A DNA stretch of 64,000 bases from Ignavibacteriales bacterium (GTDB lineage: Bacteria > Bacteroidota > Ignavibacteria > Tepidaquicellales > Tepidaquicellaceae), in contig JACKAC010000001.1 in the NCBI GenBank assembly GCA_020635255.1, positions 969,501 to 1,033,500 on the forward strand, in the 5' to 3' direction. This document shows positions 16,788 through 25,766 of this stretch, piece by piece. Position numbers and translations under genes: made by a program. Every line of letters starts with the position of its first letter. Within the stretch, counting starts at the first letter, position 1. The notes under the pieces were generated by a model. It worked only from the letters and a program-made list of their open reading frames with translations, was not told where the DNA came from and made no database searches.

Positions 16788-17058
16788 ATAACCAGCAAGA
16801 CACGGAGACATCTAAGAAAAAATGGATTCCCGCTTTCGCAGGAATGACAAACTAGAGATTCTTCGCTTCGCTCCCACGCTAAAGCGGGGCAGGCAGAATG
16901 ACAAGAAATTTGAATGACAGATAGACCCCGGGAGACCGGGGTTTTTTGTTGGTTTATGCTTAGATTCAACCCACCCCTCTCCCCGCAGGGACCGTAGGCA
17001 ATAGGGGAGTTTTAGAATACCTCACCCCCAACCCCTCTCCTTGTAAAGGAGAGGGGAG
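16788..17058. repeat. dispersed repeats between the dehydrogenase and mnmH
   Basis: In order: a degraded AGACACGGAGACA element (16790-16821), a hairpin GATTCCCGC TTTCGCAGGAATGAC (16824-16848), GAGATTCTTCGCTTCGCTCC with AGAATGAC (16855-16905), the terminator at 16925-16947, then CCCACCCCTCTCC and CTCACCCCCAACCCCTCTCC elements up to 17058. No gene is visible. Confidence 0.6.
16925..16947 (+). terminator. rho-independent terminator after the dehydrogenase gene
   Basis: The stem ACCCCGG / CCGGGGT with loop GAGA is followed by T's. It lies about 140 bases past the dehydrogenase stop, with repeats in between. Confidence 0.75.
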
Positions 17059-18231
17059 TCAATTAATATTTAAAATTTGTAGTAGTTCCTGTTTTGCTTC
17101 AATTGGGTTGTCGTTGTTTATGACAGCGAGGGGAGTTTTATGTTTGTCTTTATAAATTTTGTCGTAGTATTTTACCATCATGAGTTCGGTGAATGTGTAT
17201 GTGTCGCCTGATTCCAGGAGTGAGAGTGCGGTTGTGTATATTTCTTTGCTGAGACGGGATTTAAGAAATGATTCATTCTTCCTCATTATTTCGAGCATGC
17301 GTGTAATACCTTTATTCCCTGCACCAAAGTAATCGTTAACAATCCTTTTAACACGAGATTCAAGCGAAGAGCCGACGCTTATCGACGGGCAGATCTTCAT
17401 GGCATTAAATAGGCTTTTAGGAATGAAGAAGTCGCCTACTTTTTTTGATTCGCTTTCGATTAGATATGTGCTGTGATACTCCGGGAGTTTTTTAATCCCG
17501 CGTATGATATCGCCGTAGATATTGTTTTCAAAGGAAGATTGGTTGTGTATGGGTTCATAATTGAGATTATCATAAGGAACCTGTCCGAATATGCTAGAAT
17601 AGTGGCGTGCGGATAACTCAAGATCGATGACAGGGAAATCGTTTTTCACTGAATTAAGGAGCTCAGTCTTCCCAGAGCCTGTGAGACCGGAGAGTTCGAT
17701 AAGTCCGAACGGAATAGTATTCATCGAAAAAAGTTCAACGACGAGAGAACGGTAGGCTTTAAAACCGCCTTCAATGCGTGATGGTGAATAGCCCAGGTCA
17801 GAGATCATCTTAGCGAGATAACTGGACCGTCCGCCTCCGCGCCAACAGTAGACAAGGATATTCTTATTTTTTGCATCGTGTTCATCGAGGAAGCGAGCGA
17901 GTTCGTCCGATTTCGGGTCGGCATATTGCATAGCGAGCCACACGGCGGCTTGCTGGGAATATTTTTTATAAATTAGTCCCGTGAAATGGCGTTCGATAGT
18001 TGTCAGGACAGGGAAATTGATAGCACCGGGGAGGTGAGATATATCGAATTCTTTTTCGGAGCGTCCGTCGATGAGCAGAGTGTTGTCATTATATAGAAGA
18101 GGGATAGCTTCAGACGCAGAGTAGAGCTTCCAGTCATATTTCTTGAAAATATCTTTTAATGAAGGTACACTGCTGTCAACAACACCTCTGATAAAAGAGA
18201 ATAGATCTTTTTCCGATTCAAATTGTTTCAT
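17059..18231 (-). CDS. mnmH: tRNA 2-selenouridine synthase
   Basis: MnmH (SelU/YbbB) replaces the sulfur of 2-thiouridine at the tRNA wobble position with selenium, using selenophosphate. The 390 residues comprise an N-terminal rhodanese domain, with LLIDGRSEKEFDISHLPGA near 52-70 and the active-site loop VYCWRGGGRS (Cys129), and a C-terminal P-loop domain with GLTGSGKT at 182-189. I start at ATG 18231; an in-frame GTG five codons upstream is possible but lies in repeat-like sequence. selD, which makes the selenophosphate, is the next gene upstream on the same strand. The 424-base gap between them is filled with dispersed repeats. Confidence 0.93.
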   Translation of the reverse strand: MKQFESEKDLFSFIRGVVDSSVPSLKDIFKKYDWKLYSASEAIPLLYNDNTLLIDGRSEKEFDISHLPGAINFPVLTTIERHFTGLIYKKYSQQAAVWLAMQYADPKSDELARFLDEHDAKNKNILVYCWRGGGRSSYLAKMISDLGYSPSRIEGGFKAYRSLVVELFSMNTIPFGLIELSGLTGSGKTELLNSVKNDFPVIDLELSARHYSSIFGQVPYDNLNYEPIHNQSSFENNIYGDIIRGIKKLPEYHSTYLIESESKKVGDFFIPKSLFNAMKICPSISVGSSLESRVKRIVNDYFGAGNKGITRMLEIMRKNESFLKSRLSKEIYTTALSLLESGDTYTFTELMMVKYYDKIYKDKHKTPLAVINNDNPIEAKQELLQILNIN

Positions 18232-18655
18232 AAAAGAATATACCACAAATTATCACAAATTTTTACGAATTTTGCTTGTTGGTGATCGCCGCTAAAGCGG
18301 GACAGGTAACACCGCTTAACCTCACCCCCACCCCCTCTCCTTAGTAAGGAGAAGGGAGCTTGGAGTAGATATTATTTTGTTTCCATCTTATTTTTTTAAC
18401 CCCCGTCCCGATTTCATCGAGACACCCCCCTTTGTAAAAGGGGGGATTATTCTTCTTGTTCGGAAAGGGAGAGGATTCCCGCTTTCGCGGGAATGACAAA
18501 ATGAGATTCTTCGCTCCGCTCAGAATGACAAAGAATACTCAGAATGACAAAATGTTAATGAAAAGCTAGATTCAACCCACCCCGTTCCCGACAAGTCGGG
18601 ACCACCCCTCCGTCGGAGGGGAGTGAATTCCCTTCCGTTTCAAACTGTTTCATAA
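18232..18655. repeat. repeat-filled gap between selD and mnmH
   Basis: The gap contains a loop-expanded relative of the GTTGGTG...AACACC hairpin (18275-18312), CTCACCCCCACCCCCTCTCC (18317-), CCCCCCTTTGTAAAAGGGGG (18425-18444), the hairpin GATTCCCGCTTTCGCGGGAA (18474-18493), AGATTCTTCGCTCC...AGAATGAC (18504-18530), and a CCCACCCC/CCCGAC-AAGTCGGG/CCGTCGGAGGGG block (18575-18622). It shows no gene. Confidence 0.65.
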
Positions 18656-19696
18656 TTATTCAAATTCGAAAATCAATTTGCCATTTCCTTCTTCAACTGA
18701 GCCTACTATAGAGGCTTTCTCAACACCATTATCTTTTAGCGCGAGAAGAAGTTCCTCGGACCTCTCAACCGGTACGGAAATAAGAAGACCTCCGGATGTT
18801 TGCGGGTCGTAGAGCATATGCTCGATGTCCTCATTTATATTTCCTTCATTTATAACATTGTCCTGTGTGTAAACACGGTTAGATTTATCGCCGCGAGTCC
18901 ATAGTTTTTTCTCTATCGCATCCATAGCGCCTTCCAATACGGGGATGTCACTTACTTTTATTCTCAGAGCTACATTGCTTGCCATCGCCATCTGCATTGC
19001 GTGTCCTGCCAATCCGAATCCTGTAATGTCAGTGCAGGCGCTTGCATTAAATTTCACCATAAGTTCAGATGAGGTTTTATTCAATGTGGTCATCGAAGTA
19101 ATTAGCCCATTATATATGATTTCATCGAGTTCACTGTATTTGACACAGTTATTGAGCAAGCCCGTGCCGAGGGCTTTTGTAAGAATGAGGATATTACCGG
19201 GTTTAGCACCTGCATTCGTCTTCAGATCTTTTGGGTCGATCGTTCCCGTAACAGCCAATCCATAGAGAATATTTTCAATGTCGACGGAATGTCCGCCGAT
19301 AATGGGAGCGCGCGCCTCGGTCATCTTGTCAGCGCCGCCGCGTAGGATATCTTTGAGTATGGTAAGTTCTTCGGTTTGCGGAAATGCAACGATATTAAGA
19401 CCGTTGATGGGTGTACCTCCCATTGCGTAGATATCGCTGAGCGCATTTGTAGCGGCGATCTGTCCGTAGGTGTACGGATCATCCACAACGGGAGTGAAGA
19501 AGTCGGTTGTGAGTATCAGCGCGAGTTCATCACTTATTTTGTAAACTCCTGCATCATCTTTACCATCGAAGCCGACCAGGACTTTATCATTTGTGTACCA
19601 GTCGATGCCTTTTAACGCGTCAGAGAGAATGTGCGGAAAAATCTTAGCGGCACAGCCGGCGGATTTGACCATCTGTGTGAGGCGAACATTAGACAT
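18656..19696 (-). CDS. selD: selenide, water dikinase (selenophosphate synthetase), Cys form
   Basis: SelD makes selenophosphate from selenide and ATP, the selenium donor for MnmH and for selenocysteine. The 346-residue protein has the catalytic Cys15 and Lys18 in SAGCAAK; Cys stands where some bacteria carry selenocysteine. The ATP-binding AIR-synthase-like signatures are ILTTDFFTPVVDDPYTYGQI, IGGHSV, GLAGHA and the C-terminal DPQTSGGLL. mnmH lies downstream on the same strand. No selA, selB or selC is in the window, so only the tRNA modification use is supported here. Confidence 0.95.
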   Translation of the reverse strand: MSNVRLTQMVKSAGCAAKIFPHILSDALKGIDWYTNDKVLVGFDGKDDAGVYKISDELALILTTDFFTPVVDDPYTYGQIAATNALSDIYAMGGTPINGLNIVAFPQTEELTILKDILRGGADKMTEARAPIIGGHSVDIENILYGLAVTGTIDPKDLKTNAGAKPGNILILTKALGTGLLNNCVKYSELDEIIYNGLITSMTTLNKTSSELMVKFNASACTDITGFGLAGHAMQMAMASNVALRIKVSDIPVLEGAMDAIEKKLWTRGDKSNRVYTQDNVINEGNINEDIEHMLYDPQTSGGLLISVPVERSEELLLALKDNGVEKASIVGSVEEGNGKLIFEFE

Positions 19697-19707
19697 AATT
19701 TATTAAT

Positions 19708-20370
19708 TTAGTTCGAGAAAGTGGCATTGACTCGCCGGGAGAATACCACATATGCTAAAATTACAATTGATATTTGAAGAAGGAAACTCATATAAATGAA
19801 ACTCTGATAAACAATTTCGTGATTTTGTTCGAATATCTGCGTGAACAGCAGGTATTTGAGACCGGATATAATGAGATCGAGAGGGAGAAATATTATAACA
19901 GCTAGCTTGAATACGCGCTTCTTTTTTGTCGCAAGCAGAATAAGGAAAAGGGAATACAATAGGAGGAAGAAATTAGTCGCAATAATGTATAATATTGCAA
20001 GAATCCATAACGAGCTGGGATATTTTTCGTTCTGCGTAGTAAGGAAATCCCACGCATTACTGCCATACAGGAAGAGGCTGTTATAGAAGTTGATGCAATT
20101 GATCATAATAATGAAAAGTATCAAAAGGAGAGCTATTCTGAGAAGACCGCGAAAGCCTTTAAGTTTTGGAGGATATTCGTTTGGGTCGTAGTGTTTATAA
20201 TCGGGTTTTCTTTCGTAAATGAATTTGCCGAGGAAAAAAGTAATAGCAAGAATGATAATGGGTACAATTAGAAGCGGGAAATTCACAGAGCCGAACGCGG
20301 AAGTATTGGAATAATGAGTTACGAACTCATGAAGCAGATTGATAGAATAATCGTAATATTTTAGCCCCAT
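19708..20370 (-). CDS. membrane protein, DUF2569-like
   Basis: The 220-residue protein has five hydrophobic segments (about residues 28-48, 74-96, 117-145, 153-172 and 190-210). The cytoplasmic stretch PPKLKGFRGLLRIALLLILF near 68-87 resembles the conserved start of the first helix in DUF2569 proteins (P..LKGIGGWL), which is the basis of this tentative assignment. Function is unknown. It ends 11 bases before selD begins on the same strand, so it could be the first gene of a selD transcript, but nothing links it to selenium. Confidence 0.6.
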   Translation of the reverse strand: MGLKYYDYSINLLHEFVTHYSNTSAFGSVNFPLLIVPIIILAITFFLGKFIYERKPDYKHYDPNEYPPKLKGFRGLLRIALLLILFIIMINCINFYNSLFLYGSNAWDFLTTQNEKYPSSLWILAILYIIATNFFLLLYSLFLILLATKKKRVFKLAVIIFLPLDLIISGLKYLLFTQIFEQNHEIVYQSFIYMSFLLQISIVILAYVVFSRRVNATFSN

Positions 20371-20483
20371 TAAAGCAAAGAAAGATAAAATTATTGCAAA
20401 AGTCAGGTATCGAACAAATTAATGATTTGAATACATTATTTAAATGGAGTATTTTTAATTTTTGCTAACCAAATCACAGATTA

Positions 20484-21452
20484 ATGCAGTATTACACAGA
20501 AAATCCCGAAATGAAGGAAACCAGAAAAGGATTCGCCGATGCCCTGGAACAGCTGGGAGCAGAAAACCCGGATGTTGTGGTGCTTGGCGGAGACGTAACG
20601 GGTTCGGTACGCACGAACCAATTCAGGGACGCCTATCCCGACAGGTTCTTTTCGGTTGGAATAGCCGAGCAGGACATGATGGGAACTGCGGCAGGACTCG
20701 CGCTGGTAGGGAAGATACCGATCGCATCGACATACGGAGAGTTCGCTACGGGACGGCCATTCGACCAGATAAGGCAGTCGATAGCGTACAGCGAGATGAA
20801 CGTGAAGATATGCGCTTCACACGCGGGGATAACTGTGGGATATGACGGAGCAACACACCAGTCATTCGAGGACGTTGCCATAATGAGGGTACTGCCTCAT
20901 ATGACCGTGTTGACACCGTGCGATTATAACCAGACATTTAACGCGATAAAGGCAAGCGTGGATTTTGTAGGACCGTGCTACGTGAGATTTTACAGGGAGA
21001 ACTCGCCGAACTTCACTGACATAAATGAGAAGTTCGAGATAGGGAAGGCGAAGATAATGGTGGAAGGTGACGATATTACATTGATGGCGAGCGGGCTGAT
21101 CGTGTGGAATGCCATAGTGGCGGCGCATAATCTTGCTAAGGATGGAATAAACGCAAGGGTAGTAAATATGTCTACGATAAAGCCGATAGACAGGGAGATG
21201 ATATTAAAATGCGCGGATGAGACGGGAATGATAATCACATGCGAAGACCACCAATGGACAGCGGGGCTTTACGGCGCTGTGGCGGAGGTGCTTTCCAAGG
21301 AGAGACCGACTCCGATGGATTGGATAGCCATAAATGATACATTCGGGGAAAGCGGAGCCGGTGACCAATTGATGGTAAAATACGGCTTAGACCATACGGC
21401 GATCGAGAGGAAGGTCAGGGAGCACGTAAAAACAGCAGTGAATCAAAAATAA
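20484..21452 (+). CDS. transketolase, C-terminal subunit
   Basis: The 322-residue protein corresponds to the second half of transketolase: the pyrimidine-binding domain (residues about 10-180, with VGIAEQDMMGTAAGLAL near 58-74 and the Glu that activates ThDP), then the C-terminal domain from about 195. Split transketolases made of two subunits are common in bacteria and archaea, and an adjacent N-terminal subunit is usual. Here the upstream gene is unrelated and on the other strand, so the partner must lie elsewhere. It serves the non-oxidative pentose phosphate pathway. A 1-deoxyxylulose synthase-like half or another acetoin-type E1 beta is less likely. Confidence 0.88.
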   Translation: MQYYTENPEMKETRKGFADALEQLGAENPDVVVLGGDVTGSVRTNQFRDAYPDRFFSVGIAEQDMMGTAAGLALVGKIPIASTYGEFATGRPFDQIRQSIAYSEMNVKICASHAGITVGYDGATHQSFEDVAIMRVLPHMTVLTPCDYNQTFNAIKASVDFVGPCYVRFYRENSPNFTDINEKFEIGKAKIMVEGDDITLMASGLIVWNAIVAAHNLAKDGINARVVNMSTIKPIDREMILKCADETGMIITCEDHQWTAGLYGAVAEVLSKERPTPMDWIAINDTFGESGAGDQLMVKYGLDHTAIERKVREHVKTAVNQK

Positions 21453-21502
21453 GGCGGATACGTAAATTTTATTAAATCCATAAATGTTAAGAATAGAAAA
21501 AG

Positions 21503-22690
21503 ATGGAAGCTGTAATAAAAGACAAAACCAATATGAGTAAGCTAAAAGTCGCAATTCCGATAGTAGTGCTGGTAGTTCTAATAGGAGGAGTATTACTGGG
21601 TAAGATGTATTTCGGGGGGAATAACGGTCCCAGCGTAAATACTGTAATGACTAAGCAGGAAGCCAACCAGGATATTACGGATGACAGGCAGAATGCTATT
21701 ACAAGAGTAGTAAGCAAGGTGTCCGATGCTATAGTGGGCATCAATGTAGAGGAAGTGCAGGAGGTTCAGAACCCTTTCATGGACGATCCATTCTTCAGGC
21801 AGTTTTTCGGGGAGTCAGCTCCCAGGAAGCAAGTCGTGAGGGGACTTGGATCGGGATTTATAGTTTCCGAGGACGGGTATATAATCACAAACGACCACGT
21901 GGCGGGGAATGCAACGAAGATCTCGGTGACATTGACGACGGGTGAGACGATACAAGCGAAACTTGTCGGCAAGGATCCGGTGAGTGACGTGGCGCTTTTA
22001 AAGATCGAAAAGAGCGGGCTGCCGTATTTGAAGTTCGCGAATTCGGATAATGTAATGATAGGCGAGTGGGCGATAGCGTTAGGAAACCCATTTGGGTTGT
22101 TTGAGATAAACGATAAGCCGACGGTGACGGTAGGTGTGGTCAGCGCGACGAATATGAAGGTGTTTTCGGGGCAGAACAGAGTGTATAGCGACATGATACA
22201 GACGGACGCTTCGATCAACGCAGGTAACTCCGGCGGACCGTTGCTTGATGCAAACGGTGATGTGATAGGAATGAACACGATCATCTATACGGGCGGAGGT
22301 TACGGACAGGGAAGTATCGGTGTGGGATTTGCAATATCGATAAACAGGGTGAACAGTATAGTAGAAGAGCTTAAGAAGAACGGTAGCATAGACAGGAATT
22401 TCAATGTTGGATTTAAAATACAGGCGATAGATGACAGGATTGCTGATTATCTCAAGCTGGATGATACGGAAGGCGCGGTGGTTGTGCAGGTACAGCCGGG
22501 AAGTTTATCCGATAACGCAGGATTGAAAACAGAGGATGTGATAATCAAAGTGAACGGACTTGACGTAAAGAATGACCAGGAAGTGGCATTTGCGATAAAC
22601 GATCTGAGGGTAGGCGACAAGCTAAAGCTGACGATACTCAGAGGCGGAAGCGAGAAAGATATAGAGATGGAGCTGGTAAGAAGTAAATAG
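21503..22690 (+). CDS. HtrA/Deg-family periplasmic serine protease
   Basis: This 395-residue trypsin-like protease degrades or refolds damaged envelope proteins. One N-terminal membrane anchor (about residues 14-35) is followed by the protease domain. The triad is His in TNDHVAG (near 133), Asp in DPVSDVALLK (near 164) and Ser in NAGNSGGPL (near 242). A single PDZ domain occupies about 300-390 (VVVQVQPGSLSDNAGLKTED). One PDZ plus an uncleaved anchor resembles DegS more than two-PDZ DegP, but with FCB proteins I keep the name general. A terminator follows at 22761. Confidence 0.92.
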   Translation: MEAVIKDKTNMSKLKVAIPIVVLVVLIGGVLLGKMYFGGNNGPSVNTVMTKQEANQDITDDRQNAITRVVSKVSDAIVGINVEEVQEVQNPFMDDPFFRQFFGESAPRKQVVRGLGSGFIVSEDGYIITNDHVAGNATKISVTLTTGETIQAKLVGKDPVSDVALLKIEKSGLPYLKFANSDNVMIGEWAIALGNPFGLFEINDKPTVTVGVVSATNMKVFSGQNRVYSDMIQTDASINAGNSGGPLLDANGDVIGMNTIIYTGGGYGQGSIGVGFAISINRVNSIVEELKKNGSIDRNFNVGFKIQAIDDRIADYLKLDDTEGAVVVQVQPGSLSDNAGLKTEDVIIKVNGLDVKNDQEVAFAINDLRVGDKLKLTILRGGSEKDIEMELVRSK

Positions 22691-22703
22691 AATTTTATAA
22701 ATG

Positions 22704-22727
22704 CTTGTTGGTGATAACACCAACAAG
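22704..22727. repeat. hairpin repeat CTTGTTGGTG-ATAA-CACCAACAAG
   Basis: This perfect 10-bp stem has a 4-base loop and the same layout as 1890-1913. Where that copy has CA paired to TG, this one has TT paired to AA, so the pairing is kept although the bases changed. It lies 13 bases after the protease stop. Confidence 0.75.
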
Positions 22728-22760
22728 GGCAGAATAAATAACACTATATTCGGTGATTGT

Positions 22761-22795
22761 AGCCCGGTCAAGAATTTGATCGGGCTTTTTGTTTA
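22761..22795 (+). terminator. rho-independent terminator after the HtrA-like gene
   Basis: AGCCCGGTC pairs with GATCGGGCT (one G-T pair) around an A+T-rich loop, followed by TTTTTG. Confidence 0.8.
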
Positions 22796-22839
22796 GCTCT
22801 GCCGGGTTTACTTATGGGAGCAATTTTAAAGGTTAGATT

Positions 22840-22885
22840 CAACCCACCCCCCGCCTACGGCGTACCCCTCCGTCGGAGGGGATTG
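22840..22885. repeat. dispersed CCCACCCC...CCGTCGGAGGGG element
   Basis: AACCCACCCCCCGCC, then ACCCCTCCGTCGGAGGGG, which is internally complementary (CCCCTCCG/CGGAGGGG). It matches the elements at 18575-18622 and near 11140-11232. Confidence 0.6.
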
Positions 22886-22894
22886 GAAAATATT

Positions 22895-23314
22895 CTATTG
22901 GATCTCTTCTTCTGCGGTGGAACTATCGTCTATGATGAGCTTTTTCTGAGGCTCCTGGGACATTCCTTTAGTTTTACAGCCGCCATTGAATTTGCCGCCC
23001 CGTTCCATCGTAAAGTAGGAAAGGTCGAGATTTCCGTTCACCGTACCGTTTTGCTTAATGGTAAGGCTTTCGGTGGTAATATCACCGGTCACATCACCAT
23101 AAACAACAACGTCCGGCGCTTTTATATTTCCTTTTATCGAGCCTTTATCACCGACGATAATGCTTTTTTCCCCGGAGAGGTCGCCCTCAATGACTCCGTC
23201 AATGCGTGTAGATGAAGGAGAGAAGAGATTTCCTTCAAACTTGCATCCTTCGCTGATCAGTGTGCGAATCTGATCGTTTCCTCCGGAAACCCCGTTTTCT
23301 TTTTTGTCAAACAT
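22895..23314 (-). CDS. bactofilin
   Basis: Bactofilins are small beta-helical proteins that polymerise into cytoskeletal filaments and place cell-wall enzymes. The 139-residue protein has a short N-terminal tail, a core of about 105 residues of right-handed beta-helix turns (ISEGCKFEGNLFSPSSTRID, VIEGDLSG, GSIKGNI, VVYGDVTGDI, GTVNGNL) and a charged C-terminal tail. It starts eight bases after the M23 peptidase gene ends on the same strand. The bactofilin-LytM pairing is conserved in many bacteria and is linked to cell shape in Helicobacter. Confidence 0.93.
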   Translation of the reverse strand: MFDKKENGVSGGNDQIRTLISEGCKFEGNLFSPSSTRIDGVIEGDLSGEKSIIVGDKGSIKGNIKAPDVVVYGDVTGDITTESLTIKQNGTVNGNLDLSYFTMERGGKFNGGCKTKGMSQEPQKKLIIDDSSTAEEEIQ

Positions 23315-23322
23315 AATAAGTA

Positions 23323-24153
23323 TTATTTAAGATTAATGTAATCCTTTGGGTCAATGTCCGTACCATACCGTCTTATCTCGTAGTGAATGTGTGGTCCTGT
23401 GGACCGTCCCGTCGAGCCGAGAAAGCCGATAATGTCGCCTGCTTTGACTTTCTGTCCGGAAAGAACGTTGAATCCGGAGAGGTGTCCGTAAACAGTTTCA
23501 TATCCGTAATCATGCTGAATAACCACGGCGCGTCCGTAACCGCCCTTCCAATCGGCAAGAGTAACAGTTCCGTCGGCAGTGGCTTTGATCGGGTCGCCTA
23601 TATTTCCTTTGAAATCCATTCCTGAATGGAATTCGGTGCTTCTGCCTCCAAAGGGGTTGCTTCTATAACCATAAGGAGAGCTTTCCTCACCAATGTACGG
23701 AAGTCCAAGAGGTATATTCTGAATATCGTGAATGAGTTTGGAAGTGTGGTACTCGTAAAAATCGTAAACCCTGAAATCGAATCCGCGGTTCTCGTTCACT
23801 TCACCGCCTATAGGCTCGCTTTCGTTGTTGATACCTTTTTCTTCGAGGAAATTATCTATCTTGTGTATCTTTTCCTCAATGTTATTGACCTTATTTTTTA
23901 TATGCAGGCTGTCCATTAGTTTGAGGTCATTCTGCATAACTGTAATTTGCTCGTTGAGCCCGGAATTTTTATTTATTACAAATATTAATCCCACAAGAAG
24001 CGCCAGCGATATTATCACCAAACCCGACAGGGCGGCAATCGATCCCTTTATAATTGCTTCTTTTTTCTTAATAAATTTACTAGGAATTTGCAGAGAGAAA
24101 GGTTTTTCGCCCTCGCTTCCAACAAAAAGCACGGTAGTGTAATTTTTCTCCAT
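23323..24153 (-). CDS. M23/LytM-type peptidoglycan endopeptidase
   Basis: The 276-residue membrane-anchored hydrolase has one N-terminal transmembrane helix (about residues 37-60), a coiled-coil region (about 62-105) and a C-terminal M23 domain. The domain contains EFHSGMDFKG with the zinc-binding His and Asp, YGHLSGF, and the HIHYE motif (HxH) near 260. It cuts peptide cross-links in the wall, or recruits another enzyme if inactive; all visible zinc and catalytic positions are present. The cytoplasmic N-terminus can contact the bactofilin encoded directly downstream. Confidence 0.92.
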   Translation of the reverse strand: MEKNYTTVLFVGSEGEKPFSLQIPSKFIKKKEAIIKGSIAALSGLVIISLALLVGLIFVINKNSGLNEQITVMQNDLKLMDSLHIKNKVNNIEEKIHKIDNFLEEKGINNESEPIGGEVNENRGFDFRVYDFYEYHTSKLIHDIQNIPLGLPYIGEESSPYGYRSNPFGGRSTEFHSGMDFKGNIGDPIKATADGTVTLADWKGGYGRAVVIQHDYGYETVYGHLSGFNVLSGQKVKAGDIIGFLGSTGRSTGPHIHYEIRRYGTDIDPKDYINLK

Positions 24154-24318
24154 AGTTGAGTGTAAATTTAAGCAGAACTTTAAACATACTAAAAAAGCTT
24201 TCTATCTTCAATTTATATCGTACGTCTTTACAGTAATATAAAGCTATCGTAAAAGTGGTCTAAGTATATTAAATATAAGTAAGTTGATTATACTAAGCTA
24301 AATAAGTATTTTAAAGAA

Positions 24319-25719
24319 ATGTACACGAAAATCGACCCCCAAATACTCGAAAAACTTGCCTCAATAGCCGGCAAAGAGAACGTAATTACGGATGAATATA
24401 ACCTGGATGTATATTCAAGGGATTACACGGAAGATTTTTCATTCAAACCCGAAGTCGTGATAAAACCCGGCACTGTCGAGGAAATTTCCCAGATAGTAAA
24501 GCTAGCCAATGAAGAGAACATCCCCGTTTACCCGCGGGGGGGCGGAACGGGATTATCAGGCGGAGCGCTTGCGCTTTTAGGTGGGATGTGCCTATCAATG
24601 GAAAGGTTTAAAAAGATCATAAAGATAGACGAGGATAACTTCCAGGCGGTAGTGGAACCGGGAGTTATAACGCAGAATTTTCATGACGAGTGTGAAAAGA
24701 GAGGATTGTTTTATCCTCCTGACCCGGCATCGAGAGGAAGCTGTACACTGGGAGGCAACCTGGCGGAATGCGCAGGCGGTCCCAGAGCAGTAAAATACGG
24801 TGTAACGAAGGATTATGTGCTGGGAATAGAATTCGTAAGCCCGGAGGGTGAAATAATAAACACAGGCGCAGGTGTACTGAAAAACGTGAGCGGGTATAAT
24901 CTTACGCAGCTGATAGTAGGAAGCGAAGGGACGCTGGGGATAATTACAAAGATAATATTTAAGCTGATACCACTGCCAAAGTATAAGAAGGTGATGATGG
25001 CGGCTTATGACAGCCTGGAAAATTGCACAAGGTCGGTCGCGGAGATATTTAAAGCGGGTGTAACACCGTCCGCGCTGGAATTTATGGAGAGAGACGCAAT
25101 AAAGGCGGCAGAGGACAAGATGGGGAAGAAATTTCCAAACAGCGGAGCGGAAGCCCAGCTATTGATAGAATGTGACGGGAATTACGAGGAGCATGTGGAC
25201 GCGGACATAGAAAAAATAGCAGAAGTGGTGGAGAGAGAGGGCGCTATAGACATGGTGCTGGCAGAGGATTCTAATAAAATGAATGAGCTGTGGGGACTGA
25301 GGAGGTGTATCGGTGAAGCAGTGAAGTCTATATCCGCATATAAAGAAGAGGATACGGTTGTTCCGAGAGCGAACATACCTCCGCTTGTTAAAGGGGTAAA
25401 GGACATTACGAAAAAGTACGGAATTACGGCTATATGTTACGGACACGCGGGCGATGGTAATGTTCACGTGAATATACTCAAAGGGAATGAAGTAAATCCT
25501 GCATGGGATGAGAACCTGGATAAGGCAATCAGGGAGATATTCGCGCTGACAGTGAGCCTGGGCGGGATGATATCAGGCGAGCACGGTATCGGTTATTCGC
25601 AGAAGGAATACCTGGGAATTGCGCTGGAAAAGAATGAAATAGACATGATGAAAAAGATAAAGCAAACGCTGGACCCGAAGAATATACTAAACCCGGGGAA
25701 GATCTTTCCGGGAGAGTAA
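24319..25719 (+). CDS. FAD-linked oxidase, glycolate oxidase subunit GlcD / D-lactate dehydrogenase type
   Basis: The 466-residue flavoprotein oxidises a 2-hydroxy acid to a 2-oxo acid. The N-terminal FAD-binding domain (about 35-215) has the PRGGGTGLSGGAL loop and DPASRGSCTLGGNLAECAGG. The C-terminal FAD-oxidase cap ends with YGHAGDGNVHVNIL (near 374-387) and the conserved GEHGIGYSQKEYL. Length and motifs fit GlcD or a bacterial D-lactate dehydrogenase equally well; no glcE/glcF lies adjacent, so the substrate is open. It is the first gene of a rightward run to nadC. Confidence 0.88.
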   Translation: MYTKIDPQILEKLASIAGKENVITDEYNLDVYSRDYTEDFSFKPEVVIKPGTVEEISQIVKLANEENIPVYPRGGGTGLSGGALALLGGMCLSMERFKKIIKIDEDNFQAVVEPGVITQNFHDECEKRGLFYPPDPASRGSCTLGGNLAECAGGPRAVKYGVTKDYVLGIEFVSPEGEIINTGAGVLKNVSGYNLTQLIVGSEGTLGIITKIIFKLIPLPKYKKVMMAAYDSLENCTRSVAEIFKAGVTPSALEFMERDAIKAAEDKMGKKFPNSGAEAQLLIECDGNYEEHVDADIEKIAEVVEREGAIDMVLAEDSNKMNELWGLRRCIGEAVKSISAYKEEDTVVPRANIPPLVKGVKDITKKYGITAICYGHAGDGNVHVNILKGNEVNPAWDENLDKAIREIFALTVSLGGMISGEHGIGYSQKEYLGIALEKNEIDMMKKIKQTLDPKNILNPGKIFPGE

Positions 25720-25721
25720 CC

Positions 25722-25755
25722 AGCCACAGAGGCACTGAGTACACAGAGAAAAATT
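25722..25755 (-). repeat. dispersed CTGTGTACTCAGTGCCTCTGTGG element, reverse orientation
   Basis: The complement reads like the CTCTGTGTCTTTGTGG family at 1846-1882. It fills the gap between the FAD oxidase and the thioesterase gene. Confidence 0.5.
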
Positions 25756-25766
25756 ATATTATTTAA

